In this document: one piece after another, positions 1 through 12,773 of the stretch
Layout of the letters: every line of letters starts with the position of its first letter
How positions within the stretch are numbered: the first letter of the stretch is position 1
Source of the DNA: Athripsodes cinereus
Lineage: Eukaryota > Arthropoda > Insecta > Trichoptera > Leptoceridae
Direction: 5' to 3'
Assembly (NCBI GenBank): GCA_947579605.1
Contig: OX388307.1
Location: forward strand, 10,455,237-10,519,236
Length of the DNA: 64,000 bases
Made by a program: the position numbers and the translations under genes
The notes under the pieces: model-generated
What the model was told of the DNA's origin: nothing
Database searches by the model: none
Seen by the model: the letters and a program-made list of their open reading frames with translations, nothing else

Positions 1-469
1 TAAAAGTTCGGATATAAAATATTTATTTATTTGGAATGGAAAATAAAAATATTAAAACACAAAATATTTCGAGTAAGTATAGGTACGTATGACGAGACGC
101 CCATGAACAACACGGAAGTACATAATGTACATCGATCACGCTATGAGCCAGAGGATATACATAGGTAGCAGGTACCTGGTACATACTCAAAACAGCTGTA
201 GATAGGTACATATTGAAATACAATACATTTACGATGTTTACATACAACATAGGAGATCTACTTAGAAATTTGGAAATCCCGTTGTTAAATATTATTATGT
301 AGCTGGGTAGTGGGTAGGTCCTTTATGTGTATTAGTGTGAACACAAATTTCACATAATAAGTTTTATTGTCCCTGAAGGAGCTTTGGGAAAAAACAAGGG
401 TATTTTTTATGGCAACCAAATGTTTTCGAATTACAATATACAAATTTCTATTGTTTTGTTTTGAAAGGA

Positions 470-621
470 CCAAATATTATTTCGAATTACGTATTAGCGG
501 GGATTTCGAATTATAAATGTCTTTTGTATGAAAATTTCATTATGGGGACATTTTTGGGGGGAATATTTCGAATTACGACGAATTTCGAAATAACGGGGTT
601 CGAAATAGCGAGGGTTTACTG
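470..621. mobile_element. Possible pogo-like DNA transposon end
   Basis: The stretch carries TTTCGAATTA-type motifs several times and closes with TTCGAAATAGCGAGGGTTTACTGTA. Read inward from the end this is CAGTAAACCCTCGCTATTTC, which resembles pogo/Tigger-type (Tc1/mariner) terminal repeats. A following TA fits the target duplication. The opposite end was not found, so this is a truncated copy at most. Confidence 0.4.
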
Positions 622-2316
622 TATATTAAAAAGAAAAACACCCCAATATTATTATTTCTAAAATACATACAACCTCAAATTATACAGTAAAAGAAATAAT
701 ATGTACACCAAACATTTTGAAAAACAAAAGTAGTAATATGCAAGTAGAGTAGTACACTGTAAAAATACAACACACAGACATTATTATGTATTACAAATAT
801 ATTTTTAAATTGTCCCATACATATCCACCATTTAAAAGTGATGATAATATATTATTTAAAATACTTTACAAATTGCAAAATTTTGTGAAAAACTTCATTT
901 ACTGGATTTGCGCGCCCGCTTAATTTGAGGCAAATATAATATTATTTTTTATTTGTCAACACATCATGTCATCTTGAATATGTTGTATAAAAAAGTTAAT
1001 GTGCAAATGTGCTTGTCTTCTTAAAATACTATATGAATTTTAAAAAACTAATTAAATCCTATTATTATAATAGATATTTAAAAATCCTATGCTCTTCATA
1101 AAAAATACAGGTTAGTAAAATAACACCTTATTTTTAACAGAATTCAGAATTTGTCTTTTTTTATTATATTTTAGTATTAAAAATTATAATTTACTAGAGA
1201 TTTAGAAAATAATATTACGAAGAATATAAAATGAAATCTGGATGAAATCACATACTGCAAACTTATTAATATCTACTGTTAAAAGGAATTGTCAACTTTA
1301 GTGGAATTTTACTTAAATATTGTCCACATTATTGACTTCTAGCCATCGTCCATTGCAAATCTTTACTCAGTGAGATGCAAGCCAAACAATATAACTGTTT
1401 GCTTCATTCACTTTTGTTTCAATCAAAACATTTATATCCATTTCAAATATTTATTTAATAAATAATCTTATTAACCGAAATTCTCTGCTTCATTTCAAAT
1501 ACAAATAAAATATGCAGTTTTATATATTTTGAGATCGCAGCAAACTGTCAATATAAATAATGTTTTTTACTAAAGAAAACTTTATTATAAATTTAAAAAC
1601 AAAATTATTTTCAAATATAATGATGGATTAATAAACATTGGCGTCATAAATAAATGCTGATTTCAAATGTGTATTTCGAGACATATAAAATAATAAAAAC
1701 TTTACAGCTAATAAGGGGAATAATATATACGTATATACATATTTTTGTTGCAGGTTCAAAAGCGATCATGGGAATATATTTTTTTTTCATAATGTTGGAA
1801 TTTAATTCTTTATTACAATATTAAAATCATTGTTTAAATCACCTATTTTGGTTTAAACATTAAATTTTGATACGTCATAATAATGTTTTTAAAGCTGTAA
1901 AATGTGGTTTATTTCAAGCATCTCAAATTTTGCAAAATACACATAACACACTTTGAATACGGAGTACCATATCAATTTACGTGAGAAGACGTCATGTACG
2001 CACAGATCTAAGTATAATGGGTACAGATATATCATTATATATTTATGTATTATGTATAAAATTGGTTATAAAAGTAGGTAACAACAAATATTTGAAGTGT
2101 TCTTAAGCAATGCAATCTTAATAATATTATTACAATAATACATATATTCAGCATTTCAATATGAACTGCCAGTACACGTAAAACACAACTCAGCTTCTAA
2201 TTGGAAGAGCTCTCACCTCAACAGTCATTAAATAGCTAATTAGCAGATATATTACTCTACACAATCAAATCCTTTAGCTATTGCAGAATATCATTGTCCA
2301 AATCTCAAATGCAAAC
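622..2316. other. AT-rich intergenic DNA, nothing recognised
   Basis: No coding potential, RNA gene or repeat with defined ends was recognised in this stretch. Confidence 0.5.
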
Positions 2317-2470
2317 TAATTCACTGTGTCGGAGTTTAGGTTGAAGAATTCCATAAATTACAAAACAAATGGTTTTTTCCACCACATGTTTCTATTGAGA
2401 GAGATGTCTTTCGTCTTATAAAGACATTGTCAATCCCTTTTGTCTAATAAGGAGATTGATTGAAAATGTC
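2317..2470 (+). repeat. Dispersed repeat with TCTTTCGTCTTATAA motif (copy 1)
   Basis: Starts AATTCACTGTGTCGGAGTTT and continues through TTTTTTCCAC, TATTGAGAGAGATG and TCTTTCGTCTTATAAAGACA. Related copies are at 13433-13570 (plus), 30074-30160 (minus) and 61683-61815 (minus). Class unknown. Confidence 0.55.
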
Positions 2471-2483
2471 CTAAAAAGTTAGT

Positions 2484-2733
2484 TTGGCGACCGGTGTGGC
2501 GCGGAGGCTAACGCACTTGCCTTTGAGTCACGAGGTCCCGGGTTCGATTCCCGGCCAGGGCAAAATGAAGAATGACCTTTTTCAGATTGTCCTGGGTCTG
2601 GGTGTTACATGTATATGTGTTTAGTGCATTGTATATGTGTATCGCCGTGTTAGTACCCATAATACAAGATTCATATCTTAGTTTGGGACTAGCTCGGTCT
2701 GTGTGAATTGTCTACACGTGTTATGTTATGTTA
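2484..2733 (+). mobile_element. tRNA-derived SINE, family 1 (copy 1)
   Basis: The tRNA-like head (about 2487-2562) has an A-box-like TGGCGCGGAGG and an intact B box GGTTCGATTCC, the two parts of an internal RNA polymerase III promoter. The non-tRNA body contains CAGATTGTCCTGGGTCTGGG and TACCCATAATACAAG. Two further copies sit at 51060-51282 and 62829-63078, both inverted. The head is too imperfect in its stems to be a functional tRNA. Confidence 0.85.
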
Positions 2734-2734
2734 G

Positions 2735-2785
2735 TCCACTGGCTACACCATTTGTGGGAAATGCCGATGAATGAATAAACAAATC
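2735..2785 (+). repeat. (TAG)n-tailed repeat, 3' end fragment
   Basis: Contains CCACTGGCTACACCATTTGTGGGAAATGCCG, split here as CCACTGGCTACACC and ATTTGTGGGAAATGCCG, the terminal block of the dispersed family described at 38440-38625. It directly abuts the SINE at 2484-2733. Confidence 0.5.
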
Positions 2786-4914
2786 CATTTGAATATTAGG
2801 TAGAAAAAAACAATACCGATTAATACCCTTAATTCTAAATCATGTTAGCTAATTCCAATATATTCATTATGAAATTAGAAAACATGTATCTTAAGGTTTT
2901 GATATTCTCAGCAAACTGTAGAAGTAGTGATAGTATCTAAAAATTAGAAAAATGGTTCATCAAAAGGAGTAAAAATATAATTTCGTACTTAGGATATGTA
3001 GTGTGCAGATAAAAGGTTATCAAAATGACTTACGAACTAATCAGCGCTGTGAATAGTGATTATTTGGAAAGCTTTTCCAATTAGTAAATTATGCTATTAA
3101 AAAAACATATATACATACACACACAGTCAACATCTCACTCTTAGAAAGAGTGCATTATTGAAAATTTTATTTTTCATTCCATGAAACTACTAAAGAAGAA
3201 TTCTATTGATAATGTCAATTTTAAAAGCAAGAGATTATTACGAGACACTTCCATATTGTGCTGTAGGGCAAATTTATTTTTTTAAACTTATTGTGGAAAT
3301 TCAAAAACTTCACAATTGATCAGAATTTAAAAATATATTGTACAAAACTGTTTTTGTCCTAAAATTTATCAACTAAAATATACAAGAATATTTTTCTATT
3401 GAAAGTATTGGTATGCAAATCGATAAAAGGAAATAAGTTATGGATGACAATTTATAAAACTATAACAGTAATGGTAGCAGCATGCTGAATAAACGGGTTA
3501 TATCTGTGTGTGAAAGGAAAGAGGATGATTCGAAACACAACTTCACAAAGGCTAAAACAATATCCGCACGGTGGTACAATATGAGCTTCGTTTTACATTC
3601 AATATGATGTCTAGTGTGCAAATACGGACTTATATTTTTTTTTCCACGACATATAACCAATTTTAGTGATTAATGTATTAAACTCGATTTGGTAATGAGT
3701 CGACTCATCCATTTTTTCTTTTCGCACAGATATGTAAAATTATCTATAAAATATAGACCTTTATCCGAGGTAATTATAAGGGTCTACACTCTACATATGA
3801 TATGACTATTTATAGCATAATAAATCTGCATTAATAATTTTGTATGACATCAACATTGAGACAGTAATGGTTCCGTGAATATTTTGGAACATGTAAATTA
3901 CATAATACTTAAATGCACAATTTCTTCAGACGCGACATAGTGTTTGTTACAAGAAGGACAATAAAATATTATGTATAAGATAAACTTCCTACACACAAAG
4001 CTTATAATAATAAAATAATATACATAAATTATAATCAATCAATTAATTGTTAACTTATTGTATAATAATATAACACATTTATGTATAATGTAAATGTAAT
4101 GTATGTATATAATATTATAGGCAGTTGGTAGAGTTATACTTTACAATACATAATTATTATTTAGTATATTCAATATTATATTATAACCTATCCATCCATA
4201 TACCTATCTATCTAACTATCTAGACACATACATAATAATATATGTTCACCTTGATCCTAATATAATTACATATACCTAGTATTATTACACAGCATACATA
4301 CATACGAATCCTATTTATGTAATATCAATCCATACACTACAGCACTCTGTCATGCACACTATTCAGGGGAGTATGGTATAACGTCATTGCACATTTAAAA
4401 CAATGTGTGATAAATAGGGGACATGCGTGTGTGATAAATTAGGGAACATGCATGTGTGAGGAATATAAATAAATGTAATCAATTTATATTAATAAAAATA
4501 TACCAATCACGAATATCTTAATAATAATTGTGATAAAAAATAACTTTCATTTAATTTTTTATTTTCTATCAGAATTTTGAACGCCCTGCCATAGAATAAT
4601 CCCATTGTGACGTCATTAGGCAACAAGTCATATTATAATGCAAAGTCTACCTATTTTTATTTTTCATTTTTCAACATTTTGTGTGTAGTTCGGTGAGGGG
4701 GCAGGCTGTTTCTATATTTCAATTTTTTCCATTTACACAAATTATAATCGACATGACATAGAGACATTTTTTTAAAGAGACAATAGTTCCGCCAAGGGTA
4801 ACTAGATGCCAGGTGAGTTTTTTATAAACAAATTTCGAATCACACATTGACATGAATGGCATAAGTTAGTAATGCAGTACTAATTTTTTCAGAAAACATG
4901 TTCCAAAATAGTTA
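2786..4914. other. AT-rich intergenic DNA, nothing recognised
   Basis: Only simple AT-rich and ATAATA-type sequence was seen; no supported gene. The one minus-strand open frame at 3460-3660 has no recognisable features. Confidence 0.5.
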
Positions 4915-5055
4915 GTTGGGAGACATCGCATTTTAGCAATAAACTCGCCCTCTGTACATTGAATTTATAATTGTTATTTTTATGCCACTATTTCATTATG
5001 TAACATTGTAACCAATGTACAGTGAAGAATAAAATAAATAAATAAATAAAATTAA
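4915..5055 (+). mobile_element. SINE family 3 tail (headless copy)
   Basis: Carries the family tail GCAATAAACTCGCCCTCTG, then TACATTGAATT and an AATAAATAAATAAATAA end. A 10-bp perfect inverted repeat, CTGTACATTG and CAATGTACAG, brackets the middle. The tRNA-like head seen at 41333 is absent. Confidence 0.6.
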
Positions 5056-5327
5056 TAATATTATGATGTTTCACTGCACAAAACTAATATTCTAGCGGCT
5101 TCTTTCCTACTGATTCTAAACTGTACAAAAACTTTATAAAATCGATTTGCAAAAAAACACCATATTTTCTATACTATTTTTGGAGCTTAAAAACAAGTAT
5201 TTGTTAAAGTTCCCTATTTATCCTGAAATTACAGCATATTATGGCTTATTTCAAAATAAAAATAACTATTTGAACTCATGAACCGCAAATAAGACATCTT
5301 CAATCTTGAATTAACCATATAAAATCT

Positions 5328-5370
5328 ACCCGCACCCCACTTGTGGGATATGCCATGACGGTAGATATAT
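5328..5370 (+). repeat. (TAG)n-tailed repeat, 3' end fragment
   Basis: Contains CACCCCACTTGTGGGATATG then CCATGACGGTA, the terminal hairpin block of the family described at 38440-38625. Confidence 0.6.
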
Positions 5371-7014
5371 GTATTTGAAATGATTATTTGTATCAAATAT
5401 TAAATTATATTAAATTTTAATATTTAAATAATAATATCATATAGCAGCAATGAATAGTTGAATTGATGATTTTAATCTAATGATATAAAATTTTCTTAAA
5501 GGCTGTAAAAATAAAAATATATGTATGTATATGGCACATTGTTTTAAATTTGCAATGTGATTCACATCTCCAATCTGTCATGCACACTACTCAGTATAAT
5601 AATAATAATATAGTATATTAAGATGCATATTACCTAAATTTGTATAGAAGTACATAGTAATAATGATAATAACAAAATTATGTTGCTTAATAATAAATAT
5701 TAATAATAAAAATCTTTACCGCCTATGTACTGTAATATTAATATATACATATACTTGTATTTATTTACCTTGCTTTTTTCAAATTCGGACATTAGTTTTA
5801 TTATTCGGTAAAAAACTTAGGCATAGAAAATTATTATTACTAATAATTATCTAACAAGATGTTATTAGAGTCAGCTAATTACAAAATGAAATTGTAATAT
5901 ACTGGAGTACAATGAAATCAATTCATAGCAGTCTGGTAGCACTGGGTAATACATGGGGGGCAAACCCAGAGGGTGTCGTTGAAAGATATGGATGATGCGT
6001 ACCATCGGGAAACCAATTATCATATAACTGCATGTTGTGTATTATAATATTCACTTGCATTAATATAACAAATGTCGTATATATTAAACTATTATTATTA
6101 TCTACTATTAAAATTACAAACAAGTGTAAAGTAAATGATTGCACAAACATACAAATGTCTCTTTAAATGTTCACACACAAACAATAGACCTATCCATAAT
6201 ATGTACAAAATACTTAATTTTTTGTCTACCACAGGTCGGTAGGGAAGGACGAGCAACTTTATAATATATAAATTTGTTAATAATGCATTGCTCTTGATGT
6301 TTAGGTTTACGAATAGGTGCAAATGTTTATTTGGAACGTAGACATAACAGACAGATAACAAACATAATGGCACTGTGTGCTTCACTCCAAAGCACATCAC
6401 AGATTGTCTCACAAGGATGATATTAATATGAAACCATTGCATGTATCATCATGTCAAAACACAGATCAATTGTACTGTAGGAAATATCTCCTTGTTGCAT
6501 TTAGTATTATCACCAGTACAGTTATGTAGTTATATTCCAATTACACTAACACATACACACACAAACCTTCAAAACTAATGCACATTGAAATATATCACAT
6601 ATTATTCAACTTTTCTGGATTGCACTTGTTGATTTTTAATTGCGAGTGTCCTCCGAGATAAACCTGTTGAATTAAATAATCATATTAATAACATTGCATT
6701 ATTTATTGATTTGGTCATATTGGTGATTGTGGTGGCCTTTAAACATAATAAATAAATGTTTTGGAGTCTAAAGATCTGAACTAAAATTGTCATTTTAAAA
6801 CAAAATATTTATTTATTATATTCTATTAACCTACTATCTGTACGAAAAATGAGGGAGCGGATTTTTAGCCAATTCTGAAGATATAAACTCTGTTTACACT
6901 TTTATGAAACCAAACTTTACATCCCTTGCTCTATTTATGACAAAAACTGTCATAAAAATAATTTTATACAAACTGTTTTTGCAAAGCAGATTTTTCTTGT
7001 TTCCATGAAAGATA
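5371..7014. other. AT-rich intergenic DNA downstream of the CK1 gene
   Basis: Short open frames here (for example 6098-6442 minus) lack recognisable domains or splice context. Some of this may be 3' UTR of the kinase gene if a distal polyadenylation site is used. Confidence 0.4.
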
Positions 7015-7020
7015 TTTATT
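7015..7020 (-). promoter_or_regulatory. Possible polyadenylation signal of the CK1 gene
   Basis: AATAAA on the minus strand, 20 nt after the TAG stop at 7041-7043. Its position fits a very short 3' UTR, but many such hexamers occur in this AT-rich sequence, so use is inferred only. Confidence 0.35.
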
Positions 7021-7040
7021 GCATGATGGAAATATTGTAA

Positions 7041-10000
7041 CTATTTATAGGAGAATATAATGTGTGAGTGTTTACGGTTAGTAGTATCAGTGGGAGGTTC
7101 TTGTTGCAATCTTCTGGAGCTCCGCTGCTGTGTGGTTTGTTGCTGGGCAGACTGTTGTTGCTGATTCTGTGCCTGGGCAGTCCCTGCAGCCGCCACACCA
7201 CTGGATCCCTCCTTGCGAGGTACAGCTCCTGTAATATATCATAATATGCAATGATTTAAAAATGTTCATAATATATTTTTTTAATCACGTCAGATCATAA
7301 TTCTGATTGAAATTTCCAGTTGCACAGCAAGGCATTAAAAATTACTTCCATTTTGCATATGACTGCACACTGAGAGCACTCCAGTAGGTATGGCATGGCT
7401 AAGGTCAGTGCTATAGTTGCATTCACAGAACACATTTTGCCAAAATCCCTATCTCACATAACTCTGCTTCTGAGTAAAATATACAGAAACACATTTAAAT
7501 ACATATATGCTTCTTCACCACAAAGTGTTTGTGCCACAGCATTCTTTCAGTTGATCACACATAATCGATGAAATAAATGTATAATACAGATTTAAATAAT
7601 CTATAATGCTAGCATTGTAAAATATATGATTAGTAATTAATGCCTTGTAAAATGCACCATGATATAAAGTGCTCAACATAATATGAATTTTCATCAATAA
7701 TTGAGATTATCTAAAATAGTGTAAATTCTGTCTGCTTACCAAATTTCAGCATATTCCAATCATATACATAATCATATGTGAAACCATGAAGGTGAAATAA
7801 ATTCCTGAATAACTTCCTCAGTCCTGCATAGTCAGGCCTCTCAGTGAATTTCATTTGTCTACATACGTGAAGGTATTTGCAAAATTCTATTGGATATCCC
7901 TGAAAAAAAAAACACATCAATCAATAATATAAATGAGTCAACCTTTTTCCTTGTACAATGACAAAGCAATTCAATTTACATTGACTGTTTCTATATTGTG
8001 ATATAAATCATTCAAATTTAAATCACTGCTCTCATTTATTTTAATATATGACTTGACTGACATAGGTAAAGTCTAAGATAATATAATATTGTATGCTTAC
8101 TTTACATAGTTCCTCAATAGGGGCAGAGAGTTTACTCTCGGAGATGCATTCATATTTCTGTCTTTTGTTTGCTGCCTTCAGTCCTTGCCAGGGCAGTGAA
8201 CCACGGTTAAAATACATCATGACATATCCCAAAGATTCCAGGTCATCTCTCCGAGATTGTTCAATTCCAAGATGTGTGTTTACAGAGGCATACCGTGCAG
8301 TACCTAAACATTATTTATATTAGAATGGGTTCATAAATATTTATTACAACATCACAATATCAGAATACTAAGTAGGACTTCTAGTATTGCTGTCAGCACG
8401 TATGCACGGAGTGAGAATTAACATAAACAAAACAATACTTAATAAAATATACCTAATATGAAATTCAATATATTAATATCTTCAGAATATTACCTGTTAA
8501 ATTTTTGTTTTCCCGATATTCAATATGTTGTTGTGTTTTTGTGTACTTGTATCTTTTGGCAAGTCCAAAATCAATTATATAAACCAGATTCCCTTTTTTA
8601 CCTAAACCCATCAAAAAATTATCTGGTTTGATATCACGATGAATAAAATTCTTATCATGGACATATTCAATGCGAGATAACAGTTGGTCAGCCAGGAGTA
8701 GCACAGTCTTAAGAGAGAAACGACGAGAGCAATATAAAAACAGATCCTCTAGAGAAGGACCTAATAGTTCCATAACCATCACCTCGTAGTCTCCTTCTGA
8801 ACCAGACCATTTTAGTTGTGGAATACCAACTGAAACAAAATATTTACGTAACTTTCATTTAACTGCATCGTGTATTAATTAAATCAAATCATTATTATTA
8901 TTTATTACGCAATGTAGTTATTATTTAAACAATACACACAACAGTAGGATGTTTCTTAACAATTTATCCGTTGCATTCATAAAACGTGTGCATAATAAAT
9001 CAAACATAATATTTTTTCATTTTAATGTAAAATTAAATGGATTATTTTTATAGATGGAATGAAAATCAGTAGAGGTTGGGATGTAAGTAACATTTGAGGT
9101 ACGTGTGGTGAGAGAATATTTATCTCTAATTATAAACCACAGACACAACAAGTTGCAGTTAGATAACAAGTGATCAGCAATGAGAATATTGAATGACTTA
9201 TACAATTTAATAACTGTGTTTATACCTAATGCGTGCTTCAGTCACTTAATGTAATTTCTGAGAATTATACTTCAAATGTAAATCATAACAAACTTTTTTA
9301 AAGTTTTAGGATATCTGTTATCTGATAACAGTATCTAAAATAGCTTAGCCAGTAAATATATGATTTTATTTCCACTTTATAAGTAAACTTTTAAAGTCTT
9401 TCTGAAAACACTTTTCTACATAATTAATATCTTTCAATCCTCTAAGAGTAACATTCGTTTCTGTAGTTGCATGATCTAATCAATATAATCAAAAACACCA
9501 GGATAGTGTTTAAGGTAATACAACTAAAATATGACACAATAAAACAGAGTTTTATCTGTATTTGTATTAACAATCCTTAGATGATGGAGATATGAGATAT
9601 TATTAAAATAAAATTCATTCTCACCTCCTCCCTGAAGATATCTGTATATTTTACTCTCTGTATGGAGCTGAGGATGCGCCGCATTCAAACATTCCAATTT
9701 AATTGCTACTTCTTCTCCTGTTACTATGCTGGTCCCTGTGTTAGCAATAATAACGTCATTTAAATAAAAACATAATCTCTTATATCAAATTATACTAGGT
9801 TTGGTTATAGATTCACCTGTACATTTTATGAGTGTTTATATAACTAATGGTTTTGCAAAATAACCATGTTCAAAATTTTCATAACATATCCACTAATTCT
9901 GAATATTTAATTTTATGCGGCATGGGATTAGCTGTATTTATTACACGCAGTGAGTCAGTTGGTTTTCTCCTTGTTGATGTATAAAATAACACATTATTTT

Positions 10001-10604
10001 TGTACAACTTGTATAAAATCATTTCATGAGAAAACTACTTACAAGCTAGATGTTGTTACAATTTTATTACAGTAGGTACAATTTTTAATTAACAAAAGGT
10101 ATTCCTAAAAATTATTATTATTATTAGACATTATGCAGAAATCAGTATCACAAGTAACTGAAACTAATTGCAGACTAATAATCAACAATTTAACAGACTG
10201 AAAAGATTATTGTGAAACAATCAACCAATTGTTAGACTTCACAACATAAAGGCTGAGAACCTATAGGTAATAAATAATGTATCAGATAAAGAACACAATG
10301 TAAATATCAAGGAGCGCTGCAACACTAGATTATAGGGCATTTTTGATATCACTATTTTACAAACAAATGCTTCCTAGTTGAAAATGTAATAGGAAACGAT
10401 GCTATTGTTATGTTTTTACGCGTCTAATATGGCAAGAATGATCTGTGCAATGTTAAATAATATCGATGTCTCCACACCATTCAAACATTGCAGCATAACA
10501 TAAAAACATTATATGAGCGGGAACTTACCTAAATAAATGTCTCCAAAGGATCCTGAGCCTATTTTTCGGCCAAGTCTGTATTTATTTCCTACACGGAGCT
10601 CCAT
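7041..10604 (-). CDS. dco-like: Casein kinase 1, delta/epsilon (doubletime/dco) type, 6 coding exons
   Basis: Ser/Thr protein kinase; in flies the family acts in circadian PERIOD phosphorylation, Hedgehog and growth signalling. Coding exons are 10529-10604, 9625-9735, 8494-8829, 8101-8303, 7740-7899 and 7041-7228; all junctions are GT-AG, phases fit, and the product is 357 aa. The ATG at 10604 opens [16 protein letters not shown], the family's N-terminus, so the in-frame upstream ATG at 10739 was not used. Visible features are the glycine loop GSGSFG (17-22), Lys38 in VAIK, HRD at 126-128, DFG at 149-151, Arg178 and Lys224 in KRQKYE. The CK1 anion-site residues Arg127, Lys154, Lys171, Arg178 and Lys224 are all kept. 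Oddities: residues 155-166 ([12 protein letters not shown]) differ from the usual KYRDARTHQHIP, and the 62-residue tail (296-357) is short and Gln-rich. It may be a diverged paralogue rather than the canonical doubletime. The kinase family is certain; the subfamily is likely. Confidence 0.93.
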
Positions 10605-11204
10605 ATTCAACACACTTGTCACACTGTCATTAAAAAGCGGCCATATTGCATTCACAACACAAGAAATGTTGCGCATTCTTGCCAGAAATGAAAATATGCC
10701 TACAAGACAGCGCCCGCATGATTGAAAATACAAATGCAAGTAGTTCTCTAAATTTGTTCAAGTTCTTAAACACCCACTAAATAAATATTATGTTTTTTAA
10801 ATACGTTCAAACTAGTAAACCTTTTATTGCATGGATGAATGAAAAAAAAAGTTGTTTGATTTTGTGCAATTCTTTCTTTTAATTTGTATGGCAGCATTTA
10901 TAAATATTGTAGTTCACTAAAATATCGAGCGCTGTTGAAGCTTTAATTAATGGCGGGGAATTTGACTCGTGAATGATTTTCCATTATACCTAATAGAGTA
11001 TGTAGGTGATTACAGGTGGGTCGATAATAAAACGTAGGTTGAGCATATTCTTATTTCGAATTTTTGTCATTACATTTTCATGCAGTTAACAAAACATGTA
11101 TGTTGGGCCACATGAATGAATTATACCTTACACGCGAGGATATATTTAATAATAATAATAATACAAATAGTTTTCATTGTTTTGTATCTTGTAAATTGTC
11201 CACT
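10605..11204. other. 5' flank of the CK1 gene
   Basis: Should hold the promoter and leader of the minus-strand kinase gene. No TATA box or initiator could be assigned with confidence. The upstream part holds ATTATT-rich sequence, perhaps the body of the retroelement tail that follows. Confidence 0.3.
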
Positions 11205-11263
11205 TGTAATATTTTTTTTGTAATCAAAGGCAATAATGCCGTAAATAAATAAATAAATAAAAT
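11205..11263 (+). mobile_element. LINE/SINE 3' end with hairpin and (AAAT)n tail
   Basis: Ends with AAAGGCAATAATGCCGT followed by AAATAAATAAATAAATAA. The GGCA/TGCC stem and the (AAAT)n tail match the 3' end of the LINE copy at 46280-47865 (AAGGCATATTGCCGT). It is a 5'-truncated retro-insertion. Confidence 0.6.
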
Positions 11264-12128
11264 TTACCTGTATTATATGAATTTTGCTGCTGAGATTCAA
11301 TAAAACAGTTTTTTTTTAACATTTTAGTCATCATGGGATATAAGTATAGATTATTTAAAAAATAAAACACTTTTATTTTGTTTAAGGTTATTTTATTACA
11401 GTTTTTATGCGTAGAAAATGTTAGATGAATGTGTAATAAAAAATACTTCGTAAAATCTGATTAATATAATAATAAAAAAAAACTGACATGATGCTACCCT
11501 CTACACTGAAAATCACAATAAATTTATGAAAGTTTTTTCTTACAACACATCCGTATTTTTATATACTGATATTTCAATTAACCTCTTGTGTTTAAAGATA
11601 AACAAATTTGTATATTATTCTTTTTTGGGGGCATAAATAAAATAAAATCGAGACTTCTGCCATTCGCAGATACAAACAGTAAAATGTATATTAATCTGTG
11701 AATCAATGATTTTAATGTAGGAATTATTATTAAATATAAATACATGTATCTATAGATGCAATGATAGAGAACGTATAAAATAATAAATAAATAATTTATT
11801 TTAAGTATTAATAATATAATGAGGTACTTATGCTTAATTTACACAAAGTTATAATTTTAATTATTATTATGTCATAGGTCCTCCTTTCATCAATCTACAG
11901 CCTACTAACACATAACCATTAGGTATTCAAAAAACACAAAACATAATTTCATATTTCAATTTTCTTGTATCTTTGTTTATGGTTCTGTCTAAATTTCAAA
12001 TCGTGTAGCGTTTTCTATTTCGAATACTAGGGTAAATAGTTCAGTAATTGACTGAGCCATGTTGATAGTGACTATCTAATCAATTATTTTGTAAAAATAC
12101 AAATCTAAATTAATCAAATAATAAATAA
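11264..12128. other. AT-rich intergenic DNA, nothing recognised
   Basis: No supported gene or bounded repeat was seen. Confidence 0.5.
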
Positions 12129-12335
12129 AGCACCCGGCAAAAGATGGGTCTACCACTCTTTTCCGTAAGTTTTCGAGTGTCCTATATAAAAGGCAGGTGT
12201 TCGAAAAAATAAAGACTATTTGCATCTCAAACTTAGTAATGGGGTTTGCTTTCTATCTTGAATGTCTGATTTTTTTGTTGGCGCGGAGAGTATGAGAGAG
12301 TGCTCTGCTGGTTACCCTGCTTTAGTATTTACTCT
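12129..12335 (+). repeat. (TAG)n-tailed dispersed repeat, tail lost
   Basis: Begins GCACCCGGCAAAAGATGGG and contains CGAGTGTCCTATATAAAAGG, CAGGTGTTCGAAAAAATAAAG and CTGCTGGTTACCCTGC. It shows the 5' part of the family most clearly and stops just before the hAT-like element at 12351. Confidence 0.65.
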
Positions 12336-12350
12336 TTACCCTAATATAAC

Positions 12351-12711
12351 TAGTGATGTAACGAATGTGTGATTTTGGATATTCGCGAATGCGAATGCGA
12401 ATATTGAATATTGACTTGCTTAAATTTCTACAATTGCTCAAACATTAAAATTTCTACCCCCTCGTCGCCGAATTTTCAAAATGGTATAGGAATTTAAAAT
12501 ACTTATTTCAAAACTCCTCGGTTTTCTTCAAGAATATTTTCTTGCAGTACCCTTTTCTACAACGTACCGGGTAAGTATCCGGTACTTTTACCGAATTACC
12601 GATACTTTATTACCAAAATAATATTCGCAAAACATTCGCATATTTTTTTGCGAATGCGAATACTTTGAAATATGCGAATATTCGCGAATGCGAAATTTCG
12701 ATACATCACTA
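12351..12711. mobile_element. hAT-like MITE, TIR TAGTGATGTA
   Basis: Left end TAGTGATGTAACGAAT and right end ATTTCGATACATCACTA are inverted copies with a few mismatches. GCGAATGCGAAT/ATTCGC hexamers are clustered inside both ends in opposite orientation, as subterminal transposase-binding motifs often are. The core (about 12442-12600) contains no ORF. It is 361 bp; the flanking 8-mers (AATATAAC, ATAATTAT) do not match, so the target duplication is decayed. It is the same family as 25960-29705. Confidence 0.8.
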
Positions 12712-12773
12712 ATAATTATATACCTACCTATCATAATATTTGCAAAGTACCTTCCTAAGTGAATTTTGAACCA

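Noticed and set aside
2487..2563. Apparent tRNA gene with good A and B boxes
   Set aside because: The cloverleaf stems do not pair well, and the same sequence continues into a conserved non-tRNA body repeated at 51060 and 62829, so it is a SINE head.
5923..6442. Two overlapping minus-strand open frames (75 and 114 codons)
   Set aside because: No domains, no splice context, and composition like surrounding non-coding DNA.
10604..10739. Longer N-terminus for the CK1 protein from the ATG at 10739
   Set aside because: Family members start exactly at [12 protein letters not shown]; the upstream residues show no conservation and are most likely 5' UTR.
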